In this document: piece after piece, positions 1 to 5,608 of the stretch
How the letters are laid out: each line of letters begins with the position of its first letter
Numbering within the stretch: position 1 is the stretch's first letter
DNA from: CAYTSW01 sp964440605
GTDB taxonomy: Bacteria > Planctomycetota > Phycisphaerae > Phycisphaerales > UBA1924
DNA: 6,701 nt
Direction of reading: 5' to 3'
Assembly (NCBI GenBank): GCA_964440605.1
Contig: CAYTSW010000147.1
Coordinates: forward strand, 1-6,701
Notes under the pieces: generated by a model
Database searches by the model: none
What the model saw: the letters and a program-made list of their open reading frames with translations, nothing else
Told to the model about the DNA's origin: nothing
Made by a program: the position numbers and the translations under genes

Positions 1-415
1 TGATGGCGTCGGCGTTGTTGCCGTAGATCGCGCCGTGAAGGCCCGGGCCGGAGAGGGTGAGGCCTTCGATGGTGACGCCGGTGGTGCCATCGCCGAGGTC
101 GATGAGATAGGCGTTGCGGTCGACGGAGGTGTGATCGACGGCGTTGTCGGGCAGGCCGACGTTGCCGACGACACATGAGGCGTCGCTGCGCAGCGTGGTG
201 ACGTCGTCACCTGCGCCCACGAGGGTCATGTCCTGCCGGAGCTGCAACGGCGCTGTGATCGCGTAATCGCCCGGGGCGAGCTGGATGACGTCGCCGGGCG
301 ACGCGTTGGCGACAGCGTCGACGAGTTCGGCGGCGGTGGTGACCGTGGACGTGCCGGCGGCGCTGTGAGCGGCGGCGAGCGTGAGCGTGGCGACGGCGAC
401 GAGCGGGCGGTGCAT
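1..415 (-). CDS. Secreted right-handed beta-helix (pectate-lyase-like fold) protein, N-terminal part, cut by left edge
   Basis: This gene runs off the left end of the window; 138 codons are visible (415 down to 2) with no stop. Residues 1-20 form a signal peptide: H2-R3 near the start, a hydrophobic L/V/A core, then H-S-A-A before G21 as the likely cleavage zone, so the protein is exported. The mature start reads T-A-A-E-L-V-D-A-V, then G-D-V-I-Q-L-A-P-G-D-Y, then L-V-G-A-G, and later V-T-I-E-G-L-T-L-S-G. This is the usual opening of right-handed parallel beta-helix proteins (pectate-lyase or chondroitinase-B-like superfamily), which often act on or bind polysaccharides. No catalytic residues are visible, so activity cannot be assigned. 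The ATG at 415 is the only start codon after the upstream in-frame stop at 455-457, and a GGAG ribosome site (422-425) sits 6 bases before it. Its neighbours carry dockerin-like tags; whether it does too lies outside the window. Confidence 0.85.
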   Translation of the reverse strand, partial: MHRPLVAVATLTLAAAHSAAGTSTVTTAAELVDAVANASPGDVIQLAPGDYAITAPLQLRQDMTLVGAGDDVTTLRSDASCVVGNVGLPDNAVDHTSVDRNAYLIDLGDGTTGVTIEGLTLSGPGLHGAIYGNNADAI

Positions 416-457
416 GACCGGCTCCGGGAGCGGGTGGCGACGCGAGGCGACGCTTCA

Positions 458-485
458 AATCTACCGCGGGCCGAGCGGGCGTAAA
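458..485 (-). promoter_or_regulatory. Candidate sigma70-type promoter for the beta-helix gene
   Basis: On the minus strand TTTACG (485-480) and TAGATT (463-458) are separated by 16 bases, each matching 4 of 6 consensus positions. A start near 451 would give a leader of about 36 bases with the GGAG ribosome site and ATG at 415 in good positions. It lies in the 157-base gap after the GH13 gene, just downstream of a pair of direct repeats. This is inference from consensus only. Confidence 0.4.
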
Positions 486-492
486 CCTCTGT

Positions 493-523
493 CACGAGAC
501 ATCTTGCGTGCGCACGGGACATC
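493..523. repeat. Pair of 11-bp direct repeats 20 bp apart upstream of the beta-helix gene
   Basis: CACGAGACATC (493-503) and CACGGGACATC (513-523) match at 10 of 11 positions with an exact 20-base period, about two helical turns. They lie directly upstream of the candidate -35 box at 480-485, centred near -47 and -67 of the inferred start. Activators such as OmpR/PhoB-type response regulators use tandem sites in this position. The binding protein is unknown, and the repeat is short enough to be chance. Confidence 0.4.
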
Positions 524-540
524 CCGCCCGGGCAGGCGGG
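523..540 (-). terminator. GC hairpin after the GH13 gene (weak terminator candidate)
   Basis: CCCGCC (523-528) and GGCGGG (535-540) form a perfect 6-bp stem with a 6-base loop, starting 32 bases past the GH13 stop codon. No T-tract follows it on the minus strand, so it is at best a weak intrinsic terminator or an RNA-end stabiliser. It also touches one of the direct repeats (513-523). Confidence 0.3.
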
Positions 541-572
541 AGACCCGAAGTCACAAGCGATGAGCTGCGCGA

Positions 573-2951
573 TCAGTCGAGGCAGTCGGTCCGCCCAAAC
601 TCCACGCCGAACGCGCCGAAGTCGGCGCCGTCGATCACGCCGTCGGCGTTGAAGTCGGCGGCGGGGTTGAATCGGTCCTGGCCCGCGTCGGACCCGAAGG
701 CGTCGCCGAAGGCGCCGAAGTCTGCCCCGTCGACCTGTCCGTCGTTGTTGAGGTCGGCGATGCAGGCGTTGTCGATGTCCGGGTCGTCGATGTACTCGGG
801 ATCGTGCTGAAGGAGGAGGAAGCCGTGGGCGGGGAGGCTCAGGCGGACGCGCTGGTTCCAGCCGTCGTAGGCGACGGGCTCGACGTCGACAGGGCCGGCG
901 GGGGTGCCGAAGCCGGTGCCCTGGTAGTCGGCGTCTTCGCTGTTGATGATGACCCCCCACTGCCCGTCGCGCGGCACGCCCACGATGTATTCGTTGAAGT
1001 CGGTGTTGGAGAAGTTGGCGACGACGAGGTAGCTGCGCCCGTCATCGCCGAAGCGTTCGAAGGCGAAGGCGTTGGCGCCCTCGTTGACGTGCGAGATGGA
1101 GATGCCGGAGTCGGCGAAGAGGGCCGGGGTGGAGGTGCGCAGGCCGATGAGGTCGCGGTAGAAGTCGAAGACGCCGCGGTAGGTGTCCTTGTGGGACCAG
1201 TCGATCTTCTCTTCTTCCCAGCCGTTGTCCTCGGCCCATTCGGTGCCCTGGAGGATGGCGGGCATGCCTTGTGAGAGGATGGTCAGGCCGTTGGCGAGCT
1301 TGGTGCGTCCGAGGGCGTAGCGGTCGTCGTGGGGCCACGTGACGTCGATGCGCCTGACGGCACGCGTGCGGCCTTCGCCCGAGAGGCCCCACGCCTCGTC
1401 GTGGAGTTCGTAGTAGTTGAACGCGCTGGTCTGGAAAGCGCCGCTCGTGCCGTCGATGGCGTTCACGAGCCGGCCCATGTCCGGATCGCCGAAAGCCGCG
1501 TCCTCCACCGCCTGGTAGATCGCGTTCTTGTAGGCCTCGTGGTACTGGCCGTGGAAGTTCATGCCCTGTGGGCCGGTGTTCCACTCGGAGTTGTTGTAGA
1601 TCTCGGCGACGAGGTGGCCGTCGGCGAAGCGGTTGCGCACGCGGTCTGTGAAGGCGCGGATGAGGGACTGGCCGCTGGCGAACTGCGTGGCGGAAACGAG
1701 TTCGTAGACGGCGTCCTGGCGGTAGCCGTCCATGCGGTACTCGCCCATCACGGTTTCGATGCTGTCGAAAAAGTAGTCGTAGACCTCGGGGCGATCGATG
1801 TCGGCCTGGGGCCCCCAGGGGGTGCCGACGGCGGGGGAGTCGAAGTAGACCTGCGAGCCGTCGAAGTTCCAGAGGTAGTTGTCGTTGCTCGGGAAGTGGT
1901 TCCAGACGACGTCGAGGAAGACGGCGATGCCCGCGCCGTGGAGGGTGTCGATCATCTCCTTGAGTTCGTCGGGTGTGCCGTACGTGCTCTCGAAGGCGTG
2001 CATCGAGATGGAGTTGTACCCGCCGGAGATTTCTCCCGGGAACTCGTTGATGGGGTTGAGCATGACGGCGTTGACGCCGAGTTCGACGAGGTGATCGACG
2101 CGGGCCGTCACGTCGGCGTAGCCGGAGACGGAGGGCGTCGGGCCGACGGGATCGTTCAGGCCGGCGAACGTGCCGACGTGGAGCTGGTAGACGACCCACT
2201 CCTCGCGCGGGGCGGGGGAGAAGTTGGGGTTCTGCCACTCGTACGCGTCCGGGTCAACGATGACGCTGTTGTAGTTCTGGTTGCCGAGCAGGTAGCGGGC
2301 GTAGGGGTCGGGCTTCCAGAGGAAGCTATCGAAGAAGAACTTGTAGCGGTCGCCCGGCTCGGCCTCCTCGACGAGGCCGACGAAGAGGTCGCCCTGCTTG
2401 GTGAGCGTGTCGACGGTGGACCAGGCGTTGAAGTCGCCTCGGACGGAGGCCGTCGAAGCGTTGGGGGCCCACACCTTGAACACCGTCCCGTGCGCGGTGG
2501 GCGTGGCGCCCATGGGTGCGTGGTCGAAGGTGGTGAAGTCGATGGTCCACCAACCGCCGGAAGGCAGCTCGTCGGAGACGCCGTTGGCGGTGAGGTAGTC
2601 GGTGTCCGAGCCGTCGGTGAGCCGGATCGCGTAGGCGATGGTGTTCGCGGTGGTCGCGGGGACTTGGGCGGTCCAGCGGTCGTAGGGGCCGCGGTTGGCG
2701 TCGAAGGTGGCGGGGATGACCTGCACGTCGATGCCGTCGGCGTCGTGATCGACGAGGACGGCGGCGTCGGTGAGGTCGAAGCGGGCGGTCTGGAAGGACA
2801 GGTGAAACGTTTCACCGGCCAGCGGCACCCGGGGCGCGCGGTCGGCGGCGAGGTGGCTCACCAAGTCCCACTGGACGTTGTCGTCCTGCGCAGCAAAGAC
2901 AGGCGCGGCTGCGAGGCAGACCGCTGCGAGAGCGAGGGGGCGCGTGAACAT
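573..2951 (-). CDS. Secreted GH13 alpha-glucan enzyme of branching-enzyme type with CBM48 and C-terminal dockerin-like tag
   Basis: This 792-residue exported enzyme should cleave and/or transfer alpha-1,4-glucan chains (starch or glycogen). Residues 1-20 are a signal peptide ending V-F-A. Residues 25-145 are an Ig-like domain resembling the N-terminal (CBM34-type) domain of neopullulanases. Residues 147-235 are CBM48 (V-W-A-P-N-A, G-D-F-N-A-W, D-P-Y-A-R). The catalytic barrel spans about 250-605, with D-V-V-W-N-H at 347-352, D-G-Y-R-Q-D at 408-413 (nucleophile D413), acid/base E450 in V-A-E-I, and H517-D518. The beta domain (612-716) has I-I-N-S-E-D-A-D-Y-Q-G-T-G-F-G, the pattern of branching-enzyme C-terminal domains. 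Residues 730-792 hold two EF-hand-like loops (D733-D744 and D766-D777) between C730 and C790. All key catalytic residues are present. Branching enzymes are normally cytoplasmic, so export is unusual, and alpha-amylase or transglycosylase activity is equally possible. AAGGG lies 7 bases before the ATG. LacI-like operators flank the start. Confidence 0.93.
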   Translation of the reverse strand: MFTRPLALAAVCLAAAPVFAAQDDNVQWDLVSHLAADRAPRVPLAGETFHLSFQTARFDLTDAAVLVDHDADGIDVQVIPATFDANRGPYDRWTAQVPATTANTIAYAIRLTDGSDTDYLTANGVSDELPSGGWWTIDFTTFDHAPMGATPTAHGTVFKVWAPNASTASVRGDFNAWSTVDTLTKQGDLFVGLVEEAEPGDRYKFFFDSFLWKPDPYARYLLGNQNYNSVIVDPDAYEWQNPNFSPAPREEWVVYQLHVGTFAGLNDPVGPTPSVSGYADVTARVDHLVELGVNAVMLNPINEFPGEISGGYNSISMHAFESTYGTPDELKEMIDTLHGAGIAVFLDVVWNHFPSNDNYLWNFDGSQVYFDSPAVGTPWGPQADIDRPEVYDYFFDSIETVMGEYRMDGYRQDAVYELVSATQFASGQSLIRAFTDRVRNRFADGHLVAEIYNNSEWNTGPQGMNFHGQYHEAYKNAIYQAVEDAAFGDPDMGRLVNAIDGTSGAFQTSAFNYYELHDEAWGLSGEGRTRAVRRIDVTWPHDDRYALGRTKLANGLTILSQGMPAILQGTEWAEDNGWEEEKIDWSHKDTYRGVFDFYRDLIGLRTSTPALFADSGISISHVNEGANAFAFERFGDDGRSYLVVANFSNTDFNEYIVGVPRDGQWGVIINSEDADYQGTGFGTPAGPVDVEPVAYDGWNQRVRLSLPAHGFLLLQHDPEYIDDPDIDNACIADLNNDGQVDGADFGAFGDAFGSDAGQDRFNPAADFNADGVIDGADFGAFGVEFGRTDCLD
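609..759 (-). repeat. Two 52-nt copies of the EF-hand-like loop module (GH13 gene)
   Basis: Copies at 609-660 and 708-759 lie exactly 99 bases (33 residues) apart. Each encodes a D-x-N-x-D-G-x-x-D-G-A-D-F-G-A-F loop-helix, the dockerin type I-like calcium-binding pattern. The first cysteine codon lies at 762-764 and the second is two residues before the C-terminus, so a disulfide could clasp the domain. The same pair, with the same spacing, ends the beta-propeller gene. Confidence 0.85.
2801..2816. promoter_or_regulatory. Perfect LacI-family-like operator inside the GH13 coding region
   Basis: GGTGAAACGTTTCACC is a perfect 16-bp palindrome, 135-150 bases downstream of the GH13 start codon, encoding part of G-E-T-F-H. 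The core AAACGTTT with central CG is the established shape of LacI/GalR-family operators. Its partner at 3004-3019 matches 14 of 16 positions. It probably acts as an auxiliary operator within the gene, by analogy with lac O2. No LacI-type regulator gene is in the window. Confidence 0.6.
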
Positions 2952-3003
2952 CTGGAATCCCTTCGTTGAGCGCCGGGCGGCTCCGGGTACACAGGAGTCG
3001 TCT

Positions 3004-3019
3004 GGTAAAACGTATCACC
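3004..3019. promoter_or_regulatory. LacI-family-like operator in the GH13 promoter region
   Basis: GGTAAAACGTATCACC matches the perfect palindrome at 2801-2816 at 14 of 16 positions, keeps the central ACGT, and has 6 of 8 symmetric pairs. It lies 53-68 bases before the GH13 start codon and covers the candidate -10 element at 3009-3014, so a bound repressor would block RNA polymerase. The centre-to-centre distance to the intragenic site is 203 bp. Confidence 0.6.
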
Positions 3020-3036
3020 CCCGCGACGCGACACAA
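3009..3036 (-). promoter_or_regulatory. Candidate promoter of the GH13 gene, overlapped by the operator
   Basis: On the minus strand TTGTGT (3036-3031) and TACGTT (3014-3009) are spaced by 16 bases, each with 3 of 6 consensus matches including TTG and the T-A...T of the -10. The inferred start near 3002 leaves a leader of about 50 bases. The match is weak; the placement over the operator is the main support. Confidence 0.3.
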
Positions 3037-3061
3037 CACCGGGCCGCGAAATCGGCGGGTG

Positions 3062-3088
3062 CGTTTGGGGTTCGTTTGCGTTCCGTTT
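3062..3088. repeat. Three AAACG units in exact 11-bp phase upstream of the GH13 promoter
   Basis: CGTTT on the plus strand (AAACG on the minus) occurs at 3062-3066, 3073-3077 and 3084-3088, an exact 11-base period on one face of the helix, about 25-50 bases upstream of the candidate -35 box. AAACG is also the half-site core of the operators nearby. The array could be a curved upstream element or weak half-sites. The function is unproven. Confidence 0.35.
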
Positions 3089-3109
3089 CGAGCGTGGGAT
3101 CACGATATG

Positions 3110-3129
3110 GGCGCGGCTTGGCTCGCGCC
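3110..3129 (-). terminator. GC hairpin after the DUF2339 gene (weak terminator candidate)
   Basis: GGCGCG (3110-3115) and CGCGCC (3124-3129) form a 6-bp stem with an 8-base loop, about 22 bases past the DUF2339 stop codon. No T-tract follows. It separates the membrane-protein gene from the promoter region of the GH13 gene and may end or stabilise the upstream transcript. Confidence 0.35.
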
Positions 3130-3151
3130 GCTTGAGAACGCGCCGCTGATG

Positions 3152-5508
3152 TCATTCCTGCGACTGCGGGGCTGGCTCGTCTGCTTCGGGCGGCGTGGCC
3201 GCGACTTTCACTTCGGCCTCACGTGAGCGCCGGGTCGCGCGGGCGTAGACCAGCGCGATGGCCATCATCAGCAGGCCCAGGGCGAGGAAGACCACCACGC
3301 GTAGGGCCGCCTCGACCTGGAAGAGGTCGTACACCAACGCCTTGATCGACGCCAGGACGATCAGCAGCAGAGCCGCGATGCGGGCCGAGGCGATCTGCTT
3401 CGCGAAGCCGACGACGAGGACGGGCACGGCGAAGAGCGCCCACCAGATGGAGAGGGCCGCTCGCTGCATCTGCTCGCTCTGGGCGAACACATCCGCCGCT
3501 CGGACGACTTCCAGCGAGGTGCTCAGCAGCAGCACCAACGCGCCGACGCCGATGGGAGCGACGATCCAGCTGAGACGTGACGCACGAGAACGGCAGTCTC
3601 CGCGTCGTTGGTTGGCGTACGCGAGCGCCCCCGCCGCGCCGACGATCGCGAGGGACATCAGGAAGCCGGCGTGCGCCGCGATCGGGGCGCTTGACAGCAG
3701 CCAGTCTTCGACGACGAGGTACGCGTACACCCACATCGCGAAGACCGGCAGCAGCACGACCAGCGCGACCCGCGTGAGCGGCAGTCGTCTGGTGACCGCC
3801 TGCGAGAAAGCGACACCGAGCGCGATGACGAGCCACGCGCCGGCGATCCACTCGGGGGGCGTGCGTTCGTTGACGACCGCGAGGCCGAGACACGCGCAGC
3901 CGACGCCCGCGTGGACGAGCGCCGGGAGTCTTGCGCGTTCCAAGGCGCCGACGGCGATCCACGCGGCGGCGCAGAGCGCCAGCGGCAGCGAGCCGCGCGT
4001 GAGGAACAGCTCGCCCATCATCACATACGGCGTGGTGTTCGTCGGCACGAAAGGCGTGAGCATCAGGGCGTGGACGAGCCCGAGCGCGAGCGTGACGTAC
4101 ACGAAGGGCGTCAGACGCTTCGCGCGAGCGAAGCGGCGCGTGAATGCCGCGGCGACCGCCAGCGCGAGCCAACACACCACCGAGAGCCAGTCCTCGGTGA
4201 GCAGCGCGATCGCGACCAGACCGAGTGCGCCCGCCTGCCCGACGTGCGCGATGGCGAGGCGTTCGAGCGGATTTGCGGTCTCATCTCGCAGTGAGGCGAG
4301 CGTTCCGGCGAAGACCTGCGCGATCACGATCGAGGCGACGAAGCCGCCCGCGGGCACGATCCAGTCGAGCGCGGGGCGGAAGTCGGCCATCACGATCAGC
4401 CCAAGCACGAGCGTCCAGAGCGACGTGGCGAACAGGGCGCCGAAGGAGATGTTGCGCGCCAGGGCGGCACGGAAGCGCGAGCCGGCGTCGGCGCCCGGTG
4501 TGTCGTCGAAGCTCGTCGCTCGCGCGGAGAGCAGCAGCAGGTCGGCGTTGATCAGCGCCCACGTGGCGACGACCACGCCCAGCGCGAGGAGCGGGTGGTC
4601 GGTGAGCGAGGCCAGCGTCCAGATGCCCGCGACCGGCAGATGGAGCACCCACGCGACGATGCGCAAGCGGGCGAAGGCGAGGGCGCGGAGCGACGCGATG
4701 GACAGCGCCAGCGTGAGCAGGGCAAGGGTGTAGACCGGCACAAGGATGGGCGTCGGGTCGGCGTGCCCGTGGAGCAGGAAGGGCGCGATGTAGGACGCCC
4801 CGAGCGAGATCGCCGCGACCGAGATGTACTTCGCGCGCAGCGAGATCGCGATGCCGAGTGCACCCGTCGACGCGAGCAGCGCGAACGCGAGCGGCACGGA
4901 GACGAGGTCGTACAACGCCAGCGATACGAACGAGGTGATGTAGAGCGTTGCGAGCCCGGCGATGTTCAGCCCGATCGCCGCGACCGCTCCGAGACGGCGG
5001 TGCGCGACCTCGGCGCCCGCGAGCATCGTCAGCCCGAAGACCCAGGCGACGATGCACCGCCCCAGCGGCGAGAGCGTGAGCCAACCCATGTCCCACGCGA
5101 GCTTGACAAAAAGGTCACCGCGAGCACGACGATGAGCGCGCCGACGATCGCGAAGACCCGCCCGCCCAGCAGTTGTTCGAAGTTGAGTCGCTCGCTCCTG
5201 TCGGGGCGCGCTTCCGCGGCTTCGCCCCCGGACCGCTGAGGGCCGAACAACCCCGAGGCCGCCCGCGAGGCTACGGGGGCGGGCGAGGACGGGAGGTTGG
5301 CCGGCTCCTGCGGTGCGTCGACGGGGCCCGTCTCGACGTCCGGGGATGGAGGGGGCGCTTCGTCCTGCGGCTGCGGGGCCTCGGTCGTCTGCGGCTCCGC
5401 CGCGGGTTGTTCGGTCGTCGGTGCGATGCCGAGCGCGTGCTCGATGCGGGCAAGCCGATCCTCGATCGAGGCGATCCGTTCCGTCCAGCCTGTCGGGCGT
5501 TGGGCCAT
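3152..5508 (-). CDS. DUF2339 family polytopic membrane protein, interrupted by a one-base frameshift
   Basis: This is a large inner-membrane protein of unknown function. Restoring one T in the run at 5108-5112 gives a continuous product of about 785 residues. Its layout is a predicted coiled coil at about 8-26 (T-E-R-I-A-S-I-E-D-R-L-A-R-I-E), a Pro/Glu/Ala-rich linker to about 105, about 22 hydrophobic segments from about 117 on, and a short charged tail. The membrane part matches DUF2339: F-F-V-K-L-A-W-D-M-G-W early (family form F-F-L-K-x-A-x-x-x-G-W) and K-A-L-V-Y-D-L-F near the end. As written, translation from ATG 5508 leaves the frame after residue 133 and stops at 5029 (159 residues, one membrane segment), while the remaining 650 residues lie in another frame. 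GGAG (5516-5519), 7 bases before the ATG, supports this start; the 5521 ATG in the second frame overlaps that site and gives an Arg-rich, unlikely N-terminus. The 100-base gap upstream (5509-5608) shows no convincing promoter. It could be a pseudogene or a sequencing error. Confidence 0.85.
5108..5112 (-). other. Frameshift site: T5 homopolymer where T6 is expected
   Basis: The minus strand reads ACC TTT TTG TCA (L-S) where family sequences expect F-F-V-K. A sixth T gives ACC TTT TTT GTC AAG, which reads T-F-F-V-K and joins both frames exactly within the conserved motif. The change needed is one base, in a homopolymer. This favours a sequencing or assembly indel, or a recent mutation, over two separate genes. 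The local heptamer C-TTT-TTG is not an ideal -1 slippery site, but polymerase slippage on the T run could also restore the frame. Confidence 0.85.
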
Positions 5509-5562
5509 GGCGCATCTCCACCGTGCAAGGTAGTTGGTCCGCCAGGCTTCGGTCGCTTTCGC

Positions 5563-5589
5563 CCCGGAAGGCTGCTGGGCCGATCCGGG
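5563..5589 (-). terminator. Nested GC hairpin after the beta-propeller gene (terminator candidate)
   Basis: CCCGGA (5563-5568) pairs with TCCGGG (5584-5589), and GGC (5570-5572) with GCC (5579-5581) inside it, giving a nested stem-loop that starts 20 bases past the beta-propeller stop codon. No T-tract follows. The position fits a transcript end; the sequence only partly supports it. Confidence 0.35.
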
Positions 5590-5608
5590 CGCGTGGAGTC
5601 AGGCGCGC

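Noticed and set aside
609..759. Evenly spaced short repeats considered as a CRISPR-like array
   Set aside because: There are only two copies per site, and they lie in frame within coding sequence, encoding calcium-loop protein repeats.
381..810. Two small plus-strand open frames across the gap between the GH13 and beta-helix genes
   Set aside because: They overlap the tag region and the minus-strand promoter elements, and have no plausible protein character or ribosome site.
1042..2238. 398-codon Arg/Pro-rich open frame on the minus strand inside the GH13 gene
   Set aside because: It is an out-of-frame shadow of the GH13 coding sequence, typical of high-GC DNA.
1329..2969. 546-codon open frame on the plus strand, antisense to the GH13 gene
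   Set aside because: Its Val/Gly/Asp/Glu-rich low-complexity translation mirrors the GC-rich codon pattern of the real gene; no domain is recognisable, and the opposite strand encodes a clear GH13 enzyme.
3218..3227. 10-bp palindrome CTCACGTGAG near the 3' end of the DUF2339 gene, considered as a third operator
   Set aside because: It lacks the AAACGTTT core, is short, and lies inside coding sequence; it is expected by chance.
3258..4733. 491-codon open frame on the plus strand, antisense to the DUF2339 gene
   Set aside because: The Ala/Ser/Arg/Thr-rich product has no recognisable motif, and the minus-strand membrane protein explains the region fully.
5102..5115. Programmed -1 ribosomal frameshift in the DUF2339 gene
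   Set aside because: The zero-frame heptamer C-TTT-TTG is a poor slippery site, no clear downstream pseudoknot was seen, and no such recoding is known to me in this family; a simple indel is more likely.
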